A DNA stretch of 64,000 bases from Salinimonas marina (GTDB lineage Bacteria > Pseudomonadota > Gammaproteobacteria > Enterobacterales > Alteromonadaceae): assembly GCF_015644725.1 (NCBI RefSeq), contig NZ_CP064795.1:3532501-3596500 (forward strand), written 5' to 3'. Every line of letters begins with the position of its first letter. Within the stretch, counting starts at the first letter, position 1. A program made the position numbers and the translations under genes. Shown here piece after piece: positions 38,268-48,292 of the stretch. The notes under the pieces were generated by a model. The model was not told where the DNA came from. It did not search any database and was given only the letters and a program-made list of their open reading frames with translations.

Positions 38268-38899
38268 ATGAGACCGGCCTGGCCATCGCGCGTCCGCGCC
38301 TGTGGCTTTACCCTGCTTGAAGTCATGCTGGTGTTGCTGTTGATGGGGCTGGCCACCAGCGTGGTAATCTTCAATGGCTTTAGCACCGACAAAACCGAGC
38401 AGTTGGAGCAACAGGCCCGGCGTTTTCAGGTGCTTACCGATATGGCTTCTGACTACGCAGTGATGAACCAGCAACAACTGGGCATTCGCATTGACCCGCA
38501 GGCCAACGGCTATTTTTTTATGGCGCTGGATGAGGACAATCGCTGGCAGCAGCTGGAGGGGGTGGAGGTCTATGCCCCCGTGAGTTACCTGAAGCGTTTT
38601 CGCTGATTCTGAATCTGGATGATCTGCCCTGGGACCAGGATGCGCAATTGTTTGATCGTGAAATCTTCGACGAACAATTTTCGCTGGATGATAGCGACAT
38701 CAATGTCGGCAACGAAGACGATAAACCCCTGCCGCCGCCGCAGATACTGATTATGTCGAGCGGTGAAATTACGCCATTTATTGTAACCTTTGCTTATGAG
38801 CCCGCGTTTGGCAATGACGACCCAGCGTATTTTCAGTTGCAGAATCAGGATTTCCCCCCGGTCAGGCTGGACGGGCCATTGCGTGAGCTGACCCCATGA
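38268..38899 (+). CDS. gspH: Minor pseudopilin GspH (one frameshift)
   Basis: The prepilin site G/FTLLEVMLVL is at residues 12-22. The frame breaks in the C-run at 38575-38579; one added C joins EVYAP to RELPEAFSLILNLDDLPWD, and the protein continues through PPPQILIMSSGEITPF to a stop at 38897-38899, about 210 residues. It overlaps gspI by 4 bases, which supports the repaired end. Likely a sequencing error. Confidence 0.93.
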
Positions 38900-39276
38900 A
38901 ACGCCTGCGTCGAATACGCGGCATGACCCTGCTGGAGGTCATGGTCGCCTTGTTTATTTTTGCCATGGCCGGCACCGCAGTGATGAAGTCCGCGACCGAA
39001 CATTTATCCAGTGTCGGTGACATCGAACAAGTCACCTTTGCCACCTGGGTTGCCTCTAATCGCCTGAATCAGCTAAAGCTGACTACGCAATGGCCGCCCA
39101 AAAACAACCAAAAAGGCAGTATTGAGATGGCTGATCGCACCTGGTACTGGCAACAGTTTATCAAAAAAACCAACGACAACGGTTTGCGCCAGGTAGAAGT
39201 TAAGGTGGGTCTGGATGAAAACTACCAGTCCAGTGTGACCTCGGTGATAAGCTATGTCACCCAGCCCGAGGGTTAG
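38896..39276 (+). CDS. gspI: Minor pseudopilin GspI
   Basis: The 126-residue protein has the prepilin site G/MTLLEVMVALFIFAMAG and a short C-terminal domain with TWYWQQ typical of GspI. GspI nucleates the pseudopilus tip with GspJ and GspK. It overlaps gspH by 4 bases and is 3 bases from gspJ. Confidence 0.95.
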   Translation: MKRLRRIRGMTLLEVMVALFIFAMAGTAVMKSATEHLSSVGDIEQVTFATWVASNRLNQLKLTTQWPPKNNQKGSIEMADRTWYWQQFIKKTNDNGLRQVEVKVGLDENYQSSVTSVISYVTQPEG

Positions 39277-39279
39277 CTG

Positions 39280-39921
39280 ATGACCCGCAATTCACGTGGT
39301 ACCGGCGGCTTTACTCTGCTTGAAATCCTCGTCGCCATGGCGATTTTTGCGATGATCGGTCTGGCGTCCACCGGCGTGCTGACCTCAGTCATCAATAGTA
39401 ACCAAATTTCTCAGGAACGCTTTGCCCAGCTGCAAACCTTACAGCGGGCCATGATCACCATTGAACGGGATGTGCTGCAGGCGATTGCCCGACCGGTTCG
39501 GATTAATGGTGAAAAAACCGATGTGGTGATGCGCGGCGGCCAGCTTGAGGACAGTGACGCTGATGGTCTGGCGTTTGTACGCGGAGGCTGGCACAACCCG
39601 CAAATGATGCTGGCGCGAAGTACTCAGCAAACGGTGGCCTACCGACTCTCTGATAACAAACTGGAACGGCTTTACTCGAACTATGTTGATAATGTGATTG
39701 GCTATGAACCTAAAGTGCGGGTATTACTGGAAGGCGTAACCGATTTTCAAGTGGAGTTTGTGGTCCAGTCTGACAACACAGAGGCCGGGGACGACACGTC
39801 TGTTACCTGGAATGATACTTATACCGGGGCGGCGTTACCCAAAGCAATTGCCATCACCCTGCAAACCCGGGACTTTGGGACAATTCGTCGTGAGTTTACT
39901 TTGTGGAGTGATGGTCTGTGA
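39280..39921 (+). CDS. gspJ: Minor pseudopilin GspJ
   Basis: The 213-residue protein has the prepilin site G/FTLLEILVAMAIFAMIG followed by SQERFAQLQTLQRAMITIERD, a conserved GspJ segment. It forms the pseudopilus tip complex with GspI and GspK. Its stop overlaps the gspK start. Confidence 0.95.
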   Translation: MTRNSRGTGGFTLLEILVAMAIFAMIGLASTGVLTSVINSNQISQERFAQLQTLQRAMITIERDVLQAIARPVRINGEKTDVVMRGGQLEDSDADGLAFVRGGWHNPQMMLARSTQQTVAYRLSDNKLERLYSNYVDNVIGYEPKVRVLLEGVTDFQVEFVVQSDNTEAGDDTSVTWNDTYTGAALPKAIAITLQTRDFGTIRREFTLWSDGL

Positions 39922-40913
39922 GTCGCTGGTCATCACAACGGGGCGTAGCGCTTTTGATTGTGCTACTGATTGTCGCGCTGGTCACGGTGCTGGCGACAGA
40001 AATGGGCGCCCGATTGCAGCTTAATATACAGCGCACCGTGAATTTAAAAGATAATAACCAGGCTTACTGGTACGCCATGGGCGCCGAGTCGCTGGCGCGG
40101 CGCTCGCTGCAGACCCTGATGCGTGAAAACCGGGATAAAATCGCCCTTGACCAGCCCTGGGCGCAGGCCTTTTCTTACCCGGTGGATAATGGTGTGATTC
40201 AGGCCCGGCTGGAAGATATGCAAAGCTGTTTCAATCTAAACGCTGTGCAGCCTGATAGTGCTGGCGAGGGTGCCCGCAATCAGGCCAGCACCGTTAGTGC
40301 GACAATGACAGCGTTTCATCAGATGCTGCTGGCCGCGGACCTGGAGTTGACCAGTTACGATGCCGACACCCTGCGAGACAGTCTGGCGGACTGGCTGGAT
40401 AACGACAGCCAGATGCGTTCCTATGGCGCTGAGGACAGCACGTATGAATCCCAGAGTCCGCCTTATCTGGCCGCTAACCGCCTGCTGAGCTCCCAATCTG
40501 AATTAAGACTTATCAACGGCGTCAGTCCCGCCTGGCTCAATAAATTATTACCCCTGGTGTGTGTGGTGCCTGAGTCCAGCACCCTGACTATCAATGTCAA
40601 TACCCTGCCCCCGGAGCGGGCGGCGGTATTGGCCGGCACCACCGGCCTGAGCCTGGATGCAGCGCAGAATCTTATCGGCTCGCGTCCGGCCGAGGGCTGG
40701 GACAACGCCAGTGCCTTTCTGGCCGAACCAGCCTTAAGCGCCCTCAATTTATCCGCTGAACAAAAGAGCTGGTTTAGTGTTACCACAGAATATTTTATAT
40801 TACATAGCAAGACTCGCTACAATAACGCCCGCTTTACAATGACCTCGGTTTTAAAAACGGCAGCAGACAGTCCGGTCACGGTGGTCCGGCGCGAGTTCGC
40901 AGGAGTAAATTAA
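39918..40913 (+). CDS. gspK: Minor pseudopilin GspK
   Basis: The 331-residue protein begins at a GTG that overlaps the gspJ stop (GTGA). It has the prepilin site G/VALLIVLLIVALVTVLATEM, with Leu instead of Glu near +5 as is usual for GspK. Motifs such as LRDSLADWLDND and NVNTLPPERAAVLAG match the large GspK family. It caps the pseudopilus. Confidence 0.95.
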   Translation: MSRWSSQRGVALLIVLLIVALVTVLATEMGARLQLNIQRTVNLKDNNQAYWYAMGAESLARRSLQTLMRENRDKIALDQPWAQAFSYPVDNGVIQARLEDMQSCFNLNAVQPDSAGEGARNQASTVSATMTAFHQMLLAADLELTSYDADTLRDSLADWLDNDSQMRSYGAEDSTYESQSPPYLAANRLLSSQSELRLINGVSPAWLNKLLPLVCVVPESSTLTINVNTLPPERAAVLAGTTGLSLDAAQNLIGSRPAEGWDNASAFLAEPALSALNLSAEQKSWFSVTTEYFILHSKTRYNNARFTMTSVLKTAADSPVTVVRREFAGVN

Positions 40914-42111
40914 TGGAACAATTACTGGTACGTCTTGGTGCGCGCCCCGAACAACCGGTGCAGTGGCTGGTCTACGCGCCCGACAATGACGAGGTTATTG
41001 CTTCAGGAGAACTGCCCGGCGCAGCAGACCTGGACTCGCTGACCTTGCGCGCCGGTCAGCGCCCGGTAATTGCGCTGGTGCCCACCAGCGAAATTCTGTT
41101 GACCTGGGTTGAATTACCCCCCCGGGCCGGCCGCAAGGTACTAAACGCCATTCCCTTTATGCTGGAAGACGAACTGGCGTCAGACATCAGTCAGCAGTTT
41201 TTTGCGCTGGGGCCTAAAACCGGTGACCACCAGGCCGTCGCGGTAGTCGCCCGCCAGCAATTGCAGCAATGGCAGCAGTGGCTGCAAACCGCCGGGCTGT
41301 TCTGTGACACCATTATGCCGGATGTGCTGGCCGTACCCCTTGTGATGACGGCTGGGCGATGCTGAGCATTGGCGACGATGTGCTACTGCGAGAAGCCCAG
41401 TGGAAAGGCTTACAGGGCGAACAAAGCTGGATATTGCCGGCCTTTGCGCATCTGGCTCGCCAGCAGCCCGAGCCGGTCAGATTAATCAGTTATTGCGACC
41501 AGCCGCAAGACCCGCTTCCTAATGTAGAGGTGGAACGTGCGCCCCTGGAATTGCCTATGCAGGTATTGGCGGCGCAGGCCTTGCGTCAAAAAGTCAATTT
41601 GTTGCAGGGGGAGTTTAAGGTCAAACGTCAGCGCCATGGTCACTGGCAGCAATGGAAAGTGGCGGCGGTGCTGGCGGTCATGGCTATTGGGGCGACGCTG
41701 GCCGAAAGAGGGATGACGCTTTATCAGTTAAACCAGCAAAACGCGCAGCTGGCAGCTCAGATAGACCAGACGGTGAAAGCTGGCTTTCCTGATTTGGGGG
41801 TTTACCGCGATGTCCGTCGTAAAATACAAAGCGAAATGCTGCGTTTACAACAAAGCGGGGGGGATGCCTCAATGCTGGTTATGCTGGAACAACTGTCGCC
41901 AGCCTTTGCCAGCACCCGCGTGCGCCCCCAGACACTGCGCTTTGATGCCAACCGGGTCGAACTGCGTATGCAGGCCACCGGCACCAATTTTGAGGCTCTG
42001 GAGCAATTTCGGCGGCTGGCACAAAACGCCGGTTTTGAAGTGGTCCAGGGAGCCATTAATAATCGGGATGATCAGGTTATTGGCAATGTCACCATCCGGA
42101 GCCAATCGTAA
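40913..42111 (+). CDS. gspL: Type II secretion protein GspL (one frameshift)
   Basis: GspL links GspE to the membrane platform. The N-terminal cytoplasmic actin-like domain includes ELPPRAGRKVLNAIPFMLEDELA. A membrane segment lies near residues 255-275 of the repaired protein, and a periplasmic ferredoxin-like domain follows. The frame breaks in the C-run at 41336-41339; one added C joins DVLAVP to PCDDGWAMLSIGDDVLL and gives about 399 residues. It overlaps gspK and gspM by one base each. Confidence 0.93.
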
Positions 42112-42590
42112 TGAATATGCTTAAACAAAAATACCAGGCGCTCAGTGAGCGTGAACAACGGTTACTGCTGGTGGCAGCCGTGGCCATCGGGATTGCGATT
42201 TTTTATTTTGGTGCCTGGGCGCCATTATCCAACGGCGTGGAAGCCGCGCGTAGCCAACAGCAAAGCCAGCAGCAATTGTTAAACTGGGTTGAAGACAAGG
42301 CCCGGCAGGCGCGCCGATTGCGCCAAAGCAGTAGCGTTGGTAGCGGTTTTTCAGGATCGTTAACTCAGGCGGTAAACCAGTCCACCGCCCGCTACAACAT
42401 TCCGGTTTCGCGGCTTCAGCCACAAGATGATGAACTGCAGGTGTGGGTAGATGAAGCTGCCTTTGATGAGGTGCTGGAATGGTTAAAGGCACTGGAACAA
42501 ATGGGGATTGTTATTTTGCAGGTTGATATTACCGAGGCGGGCACGCCGGGTATGATTAAAATACGTCGATTACAATTAGGGATGTCATGA
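42111..42590 (+). CDS. gspM: Type II secretion protein GspM
   Basis: The 159-residue protein has a short cytoplasmic head (LSEREQRLLLVAAV), one membrane segment near residues 17-38, and a small periplasmic domain. GspM stabilises GspL. It overlaps the gspL and gspN genes. Confidence 0.94.
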   Translation: MNMLKQKYQALSEREQRLLLVAAVAIGIAIFYFGAWAPLSNGVEAARSQQQSQQQLLNWVEDKARQARRLRQSSSVGSGFSGSLTQAVNQSTARYNIPVSRLQPQDDELQVWVDEAAFDEVLEWLKALEQMGIVILQVDITEAGTPGMIKIRRLQLGMS

Positions 42591-43342
42591 AGTTTCGTAT
42601 TGGCTGGCTATTGGCAGCATTGTTGGTGTGGTTATTTTTGATGGTGTGGTACCTGCCTGCTAATCAGGTTATCGGGCGCATCACCCTACCGCCCCAGATT
42701 GAGGTTTATGGCGTAAGCGGCACTGTGTGGAAGGGCAAAGCCCGACAGGTGGATTTTAATCAACTGCCGGTCTCGCAGGTACGCTGGGAAATCAATCCGT
42801 TGGCTTTACTATGGGGCCGTCTGAGTCTGGAGGTGACCGGGGGCAATGATCGTGATCCACAGGCGATTTCTTTTGCAGGCCCGGTGAGCATGAGCGTGTT
42901 TAGCCAGGATAATGTCAGGGCCAGTGATTTTCAGTTGTATCTGCCGGTAGACAGGGTGCTGGCAAAAGTGCCTTTACCCCTTCCCGTCAACGCCAGCGGC
43001 CGCTTCAGAGCGCACATCCGCACCCTCAATTATGAAGGTCGCTGCGAAGCACTGGATGGCCGTGGCAACTGGTTAAACGCCGCTGTATCCGGGACCCAGG
43101 GGCCTATCGATTTCGGTACTTACACCGCCACCCTAAGCTGCAAAGATGGCAACTTTGCCATCGAGGTGAGTGAGCCTAACCGACTGGGGTTATCCATGGC
43201 GGCCGAGGTAGGCGCACAGTTTGATCAGGTGGCGGTGAAAGGCCAGTTTAAGCCTGACGACTCGCTACCTGCAGAAGTGCATCAGGCGGCGCGACTATTT
43301 GGCCAGCCCAATAGTCAGGGCTATACCACTTTTCAGTTGTAG
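42587..43342 (+). CDS. gspN: Type II secretion protein GspN
   Basis: The 251-residue protein starts with a membrane anchor (IGWLLAALLVWLFLMVWYLPA) and has the GspN pattern GVSGTVWKGKA, VRWEINPLALLWGRLSLEV. GspN is present in only some T2SS operons and its role is unclear. It overlaps gspM by 4 bases and closes the operon. A prepilin peptidase (GspO/PilD) is not in this window. Confidence 0.93.
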   Translation: MKFRIGWLLAALLVWLFLMVWYLPANQVIGRITLPPQIEVYGVSGTVWKGKARQVDFNQLPVSQVRWEINPLALLWGRLSLEVTGGNDRDPQAISFAGPVSMSVFSQDNVRASDFQLYLPVDRVLAKVPLPLPVNASGRFRAHIRTLNYEGRCEALDGRGNWLNAAVSGTQGPIDFGTYTATLSCKDGNFAIEVSEPNRLGLSMAAEVGAQFDQVAVKGQFKPDDSLPAEVHQAARLFGQPNSQGYTTFQL

Positions 43343-43349
43343 CGAGCAT

Positions 43350-43379
43350 AAAAAAAGCACCCGAGGGTGCTTTTTTTTT
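43350..43379. terminator. Bidirectional terminator between gspN and the aldehyde dehydrogenase gene
   Basis: A GCACC/GGTGC stem with a CGAG loop is flanked by an A-run on the left and nine T residues on the right, so it can end transcription from both converging units. Confidence 0.92.
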
Positions 43380-43396
43380 GGATGCTTCGATGGGAC

Positions 43397-44773
43397 TTAG
43401 TCTGCCACAAAGATGGTTTTGATATTCACAAACTCTTTAATACCGAAACCGCCATGTTCACGCCCATAGCCACTTTCCTTTACGCCGCCAAAGGGTAGAT
43501 TTGGCTGGGCCAGCGAGTACCCATTAATGTTGACCATGCCGGTATCAAATTCAGTGCGCGCCAGTTCGATGGCACGTTCGGTATCTTTTGAGAAGATACC
43601 GCCACCCAGGCCGTAGCGAGAATCGTTGGCGATACGCATGGCATCTTCATCGTCTTTAGCACGAATCAGGGAAGCGACCGGACCAAACAACTCATCATCG
43701 TAAGCCGGCATTCCGGGTTTCACGTCTTCCAGAATGGTTAGTGGGTAAAAGTAGCCTTTACCACCGGATAAATCCCCGCCCATGGTGCAGGTTGCGCCGT
43801 TTTTAATCGACTGCTGAACCTGGTCATGCAGCTTATCAATCAGATCTTTACGGGCAATTGGACCCACATCGGTATCTTCATCACGTGGATCGCCTACTTT
43901 AAGATCCTTGAATGCTTTTACATACGCATCGCGAAACTCATCATAAACCTTGTCCGCCACAATGAAACGCTTGGCCGATACACAGGTTTCACCATTATTG
44001 ATTACACGACCCTGAACACAGGCCTGTACAGCTGTCTCAATGTCGGCATCTTCCAAGACCACAAAGGCATCATTACTGCCTAATTCCAGTACGGTTTTCT
44101 TCGACTGGCTACCGGCATTTTCTGCTACCATTTTGCCAACTTTGTCGGAACCGGTGAAGGTCACACCGCGTATTTTGTCATGCTTGATAAGTTCGCTGGC
44201 CGTCTCGCCACTTATCATCAGTGACTGATACACATTTTTTGGAAAGCCGGCTTCTTCATACAATTCCTGAATTAGTTTGGCCATCCCAAATACATTATCG
44301 GCATGTTTAAGTACCGTGGTGTTGCCCGCCATAACATTGGGAATGCTGTAACGAATCACCTGATACAGTGGGAAATTCCACGGTTGAATGCCCAGAATGA
44401 CACCCGTGGGCTGATAGGAAATAATGGCGTTACCGCCTTCATATGCACGTTTTTCATCTTTAAGTTGCTCAGGACCGTGTTCGGCACTATAACGACAGAT
44501 ATTGGCACACAGCTCCACTTCCTGATAGCCCTGTGCTTTGACCTTGCCCATTTCCTGGATCATCAGCTCTACGATGTCATCGGCCCGCTCATCAATTTTG
44601 TCGGCCAGCGCGTTTAATAATTTACTGCGCTCCGACACTGATGTTTTGCGCCACTGAGTAAACGCCTCATGGGCATTATCTACAGCCTGTTTTGCTTCAT
44701 CGTTGCTAAGCAAGGTATAAGACTGCAGCTTCTCTTCGGTCGCCGGATTAATGGTTTCGACGGTATTTGACAT
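43397..44773 (-). CDS. NAD(P)-dependent succinate-semialdehyde/aldehyde dehydrogenase
   Basis: The 458-residue protein has the aldehyde dehydrogenase layout: QPWNFPLYQVIR and GNTTVLKHA in the cofactor site, FTGSDKVGK, the general base Glu in VLELGSND, the nucleophile Cys in NNGETCVSAKRF, and PFGGVKESGYGREHG at the end. It resembles the GabD2-type succinate-semialdehyde dehydrogenases. The ATG at 44773 has a strong AGGAGG site 7 bases upstream. Lone gene; the physiological aldehyde cannot be fixed from sequence. Confidence 0.9.
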   Translation of the reverse strand: MSNTVETINPATEEKLQSYTLLSNDEAKQAVDNAHEAFTQWRKTSVSERSKLLNALADKIDERADDIVELMIQEMGKVKAQGYQEVELCANICRYSAEHGPEQLKDEKRAYEGGNAIISYQPTGVILGIQPWNFPLYQVIRYSIPNVMAGNTTVLKHADNVFGMAKLIQELYEEAGFPKNVYQSLMISGETASELIKHDKIRGVTFTGSDKVGKMVAENAGSQSKKTVLELGSNDAFVVLEDADIETAVQACVQGRVINNGETCVSAKRFIVADKVYDEFRDAYVKAFKDLKVGDPRDEDTDVGPIARKDLIDKLHDQVQQSIKNGATCTMGGDLSGGKGYFYPLTILEDVKPGMPAYDDELFGPVASLIRAKDDEDAMRIANDSRYGLGGGIFSKDTERAIELARTEFDTGMVNINGYSLAQPNLPFGGVKESGYGREHGGFGIKEFVNIKTIFVAD

Positions 44774-44966
44774 AGTTTTGCCTCCTGTTAGGAAAATATG
44801 TATCAAATAACGGTGCAACATCGAAACCAACTGCGCTGACAATTGGAATACCCTCTCAATATCAACTAGTTAAATGTGAAAAAGCGATTAAAGTAGCGCC
44901 TGAACCAGCATGCGCGTAGACAGATTTTCACACCCACAGGCAAATATCACACGCCGGGGCGACAGC

Positions 44967-45503
44967 TCATAGAAAAAAGGCGGGCTGGGTAAAGGGCGCC
45001 AGCGCCAGAATCATGGCCATTTCATAAACACCTTGTCGGGTGGCCTGATGCTGAGTCAACAACCCGATCGCCCCACCCTGTTGCTTAATATTGGTAGTAT
45101 GAAACAGCCGATCCATGACATCACCCAACTCTTCACCCTGTTGCAGCGCCTGAAATACCGCAGGGGGAAGCGGTAAGCTGGCACTGCGACCTACCGACCA
45201 CTGGCTCTGGTGATAAATCGCCATATAGGCAAAGGTAGCAGGCCCGTCGGTAAACTCGGCAGCGCCACCTTCAATGGCCACAAACCAGTCATTGTCAAAG
45301 CTTTGTGCAGACGCCTGCTGTAGCAACCCTTTGACCCGGTTCAGAGCCCCTTCACGGGTCTCGGCTTCACTCAAAGGCTGATCTGATACGCCACTGCTTA
45401 CCGGGCGGCGCTCGGTGGTGACGCTCTGTTCAAAGACTTTTTCCAGGGCAGCGGCGGCTGCATTTACTTTGACCGGATTGGCCGAGCCAACAATACAATG
45501 CAT
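44967..45503 (-). CDS. yjjX: Inosine/xanthosine triphosphatase, YjjX/DUF84 family
   Basis: This 178-residue protein hydrolyses non-canonical ITP and XTP to protect nucleic acids. Motifs are VGSANPVKVNAAAAALEKVF, SGVSDQPLSEAETREGALNR and the acidic WFVAIEGG segment. The ATG at 45503 is chosen because MHCIVGSANPVK is the family start. It lies 4 bases after the yrfG stop on the same strand, so the two housecleaning enzymes are probably co-transcribed. Confidence 0.92.
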   Translation of the reverse strand: MHCIVGSANPVKVNAAAAALEKVFEQSVTTERRPVSSGVSDQPLSEAETREGALNRVKGLLQQASAQSFDNDWFVAIEGGAAEFTDGPATFAYMAIYHQSQWSVGRSASLPLPPAVFQALQQGEELGDVMDRLFHTTNIKQQGGAIGLLTQHQATRQGVYEMAMILALAPFTQPAFFL

Positions 45504-45507
45504 AACG

Positions 45508-46218
45508 TCAAACCTTGGTGGGTACTGCTCTGGGCACAATATCCACCAGCAGCTCACGATAATCGCTGGTGGCCGGAAATTCAGTAATGGTGCGGGCTGG
45601 TACTTGGCTATCTGGATTTGCCACCGCTAGAAGATGAGCAATACCGAACTGGCGGGCGGCAGCAAGTATCGGCAAACTGTCATCCACAAACAGCGTCCGG
45701 GCGGGGTCAAACTGCAGTCGCTGCTGAACTTTTTGCCATAATTGCTGAGATTCTTTAGAGACACCAAACTCATGGGTCGATATCAGCGTATCAAGATGCG
45801 TATCCAACTGGGTTCGCTCTACTTTCAGCGCCAGGTTATCGGGGTGGGCATTGGTTAACAGCACCACCTCGCGGCCGCTTTGCTTAAGTGCGTTTAAAAA
45901 CGGAATGGTGTCATCGCGCATACTGATTAAATGCGCAATTTCGTGTTTTGCCGCCATAATATCTATATTGAGTTTGGCGGCCCAGTAGTCCAGACAATAC
46001 CATTGTAGCTGGCCGCTGACCTGCTGGTAATATTGGCTCAGGCGGGCTTTTGCTTGCGCCACCGTTTGTTTGTTGGCAAGCGCGACTTTCTGGACCAGAT
46101 GTTCTTTCCAGAAAAATGAGTCGAAATGCAGATCCAACAGGGTCCCGTCCATATCCAGCAAAACGGTGTCGATTTGGCTCCAGGGCAGAAATGGCAAGCG
46201 GTTTTCCTTATGATACAT
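45508..46218 (-). CDS. yrfG: GMP/IMP nucleotidase YrfG, HAD superfamily
   Basis: The 236-residue HAD hydrolase has motif I LLDMDGTLLDL, motif II LLTNAH, a Lys near GVSKESQQLW and motif IV LFVDDSLPILAAAR. It matches YrfG, which dephosphorylates purine nucleotides. It is divergent from nudE across 50 bases and precedes yjjX. Confidence 0.93.
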   Translation of the reverse strand: MYHKENRLPFLPWSQIDTVLLDMDGTLLDLHFDSFFWKEHLVQKVALANKQTVAQAKARLSQYYQQVSGQLQWYCLDYWAAKLNIDIMAAKHEIAHLISMRDDTIPFLNALKQSGREVVLLTNAHPDNLALKVERTQLDTHLDTLISTHEFGVSKESQQLWQKVQQRLQFDPARTLFVDDSLPILAAARQFGIAHLLAVANPDSQVPARTITEFPATSDYRELLVDIVPRAVPTKV

Positions 46219-46268
46219 TAAGCTTTAAACTGACCTTCATATAATAGCGAAAGATAGCCACGATAAAC

Positions 46269-46832
46269 ATGAGTAAAATTGATCCCGACAAAGTGCTGCC
46301 ACGCATTCATCATCGCGAAATTGTGGCGCAAAGTAATCTGTTTAAGGTTGAGCGTGTTGACCTGGAGTTTTCCAATGGCGCCACCCGCCAGTTCGAACGC
46401 ATGGCCGGCTCTCATCGCGGCGCGGTAATGATTGTGCCAATGCTCGACCATGACACCTTTATTCTGGTGCGTGAGTACGCGGCGGGAAACCATTCTTACC
46501 AGTTGGGATTTCCAAAAGGGCTGATCGATCCTGGTGAGGATGCTATCGAAGCCGGCAATCGTGAACTGATGGAAGAAGCCGGTTACGGAGCCCATGAGTT
46601 ACAGGAAATTCACACGGTCAATATGGCTCCCAATTTTTTCAATTCTGAAATGCGCATTGTGGTGGCCCGGGATTTGTATGAAAAATCGTTAGAAGGCGAC
46701 GAACCCGAACCGCTGGAAGTGGTCACCTGGAAGTTCAGCGACCTCGATGCACTACTTGAACGCCCCGACTTTATTGAAGCCCGTTGCATCGCCGCGCTGT
46801 TTTTAGCAAAAAAATGGCTTAAGGAGCAATAA
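46269..46832 (+). CDS. nudE: ADP compounds hydrolase NudE
   Basis: The 187-residue Nudix protein has the box GLIDPGEDAIEAGNRELMEEAGY, which follows the GX5EX7REUXEEXGU rule, near residues 85-107. MAPNFFNSEMRIVVARDLY is the NudE-type segment. It hydrolyses ADP-ribose, NADH and related ADP compounds. cysQ begins 3 bases after its stop. Confidence 0.96.
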   Translation: MSKIDPDKVLPRIHHREIVAQSNLFKVERVDLEFSNGATRQFERMAGSHRGAVMIVPMLDHDTFILVREYAAGNHSYQLGFPKGLIDPGEDAIEAGNRELMEEAGYGAHELQEIHTVNMAPNFFNSEMRIVVARDLYEKSLEGDEPEPLEVVTWKFSDLDALLERPDFIEARCIAALFLAKKWLKEQ

Positions 46833-46835
46833 CCT

Positions 46836-47666
46836 ATGCCCGACTATACCCTGCAGACATTGTTGGATTTGGCTAAATCCGCGGCGGTGGAAGCCGGTCG
46901 CGAAGTGCTGAATATTTATGACTCAGGCGATTTTAGCGCGTATCAAAAACAGGATGATTCTCCGGTCACCAGTGCCGATTACAAAGCCAATGATATTATT
47001 ACCCAACGGTTAGAAGAAGCTACCCCGGACATTCCTATTTTGTCCGAAGAAAACATGCATGCCAGCCTGGCTGAACGAAAACAGTGGTCGCGATACTGGC
47101 TGATTGACCCCATTGACGGGACCCAGGAATTTATCGCGCGCAGCGGTGATTTCGCCATTAATATCGCTTTGATTGAAAACAATGAACCGATTATCGGTGT
47201 GATCTACTGGCCGCCGGGCCAGACCCTGTATTTTGCCAGCAAAGATCAGGGCGCGTTTAAAGCCTCGCCGGAAAAGGAATGTCAGATACGGGTTCGTGAG
47301 CTTGATGATCCAGGCAGCAGCGTGGTGAAAATTGCCATTAGCCGGCGCCAGTCGCGGGACAAAATTTTATCAAAGCTGACCCGGGAGCGGACCTATCAAA
47401 CCTTGCCGCTGGGCAGCTGCTCCCTGAAATCCTGTTTTATTGCCGAGGGTAAAGCCGATGTATTTATGCGCATTGGTATTACCGGCGAATGGGACACCGG
47501 CGCCTCACAATGTATCATAGAAGAAGCGGGCGGCCGTATTTTAGCGGCGAATTTTGAGCCACTAACTTACAATCAGCGCCATTCTCTGGAGAACCCGGAC
47601 TTTGTGGTGATGGGGGACCAGCGGGTACCCTGGCAGGAAATTGTACAATATACAAAGGAGAAATAA
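46836..47666 (+). CDS. cysQ: 3'(2'),5'-bisphosphate nucleotidase CysQ
   Basis: CysQ removes PAP formed in sulfate assimilation and sulfotransfer. The 276-residue protein has the inositol monophosphatase-fold metal motifs: LSEEN, WLIDPIDGTQEFI and GEWDTGASQCIIEEAGG. It is tightly linked to nudE and lies just before a yceI-type gene, whose start is 4 bases past the stop. Confidence 0.96.
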   Translation: MPDYTLQTLLDLAKSAAVEAGREVLNIYDSGDFSAYQKQDDSPVTSADYKANDIITQRLEEATPDIPILSEENMHASLAERKQWSRYWLIDPIDGTQEFIARSGDFAINIALIENNEPIIGVIYWPPGQTLYFASKDQGAFKASPEKECQIRVRELDDPGSSVVKIAISRRQSRDKILSKLTRERTYQTLPLGSCSLKSCFIAEGKADVFMRIGITGEWDTGASQCIIEEAGGRILAANFEPLTYNQRHSLENPDFVVMGDQRVPWQEIVQYTKEK

Positions 47667-47670
47667 CGTT

Positions 47671-48243
47671 ATGCTAAAATCCTTGATGGTGGCCGTGGGC
47701 ACCCTGAGCGCCTTACCCGCTTTGGCTGCCTGGCAGCTCGACAGCAATGACTCGCAACTGCATTTTTTATCCACCAAAAATGCTCAGGTAACCGAAATAC
47801 ACGAGTTTAAACAGCTTGAAGGGTCGGTTGATGACTCTGGCGCGCTGAAAATTCAGGTCGATTTGGCTTCCGTGGCGACCGGCATCGACATTCGCGATAC
47901 CCGTATGCAAACAAAGTTGTTTAATACCAGCGAGTATACCAGCGCCACCTTTAGTGGCACCTTACCTGAAACGGTTTTAACCATGGCTGCCGGTACCAGT
48001 GCCATCAAAACCATTGAAGGCGCCATTGATTTGCAAGGCAAAAATGTAGCCACGACCTTTACGGTCATGATTAATCGTTTGACTGACACCACCTTCACGG
48101 TGGCCACGGTAAAACCCACGCTGTTGGCCGCGGGCGACTTTGGACTGACCGAAGGTGTTAAAACATTACAGTCCATCGCCGGGCTTGAAAGCATTACCAT
48201 GACGGTACCGGTGACCTTTGCCGCGACCTTTACTCAGCAATAA
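47671..48243 (+). CDS. YceI family periplasmic protein
   Basis: The 190-residue protein has a short signal peptide (LMVAVGTLSALPALA) and the YceI lipocalin-like fold: WQLDSNDSQLHFLSTK, GSVDDSGALKIQVDLASV, and TVMINRLTDTTFTV. YceI proteins bind isoprenoid or lipid ligands in the periplasm; the ligand here is unknown. The ATG at 47671 is 4 bases after cysQ, preceded by AAAGGAG. A terminator follows. Confidence 0.9.
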   Translation: MLKSLMVAVGTLSALPALAAWQLDSNDSQLHFLSTKNAQVTEIHEFKQLEGSVDDSGALKIQVDLASVATGIDIRDTRMQTKLFNTSEYTSATFSGTLPETVLTMAAGTSAIKTIEGAIDLQGKNVATTFTVMINRLTDTTFTVATVKPTLLAAGDFGLTEGVKTLQSIAGLESITMTVPVTFAATFTQQ

Positions 48244-48292
48244 CACATAGACAGATGACATAACGCCCCACCAAGGTTGGGCGCACGAGATC

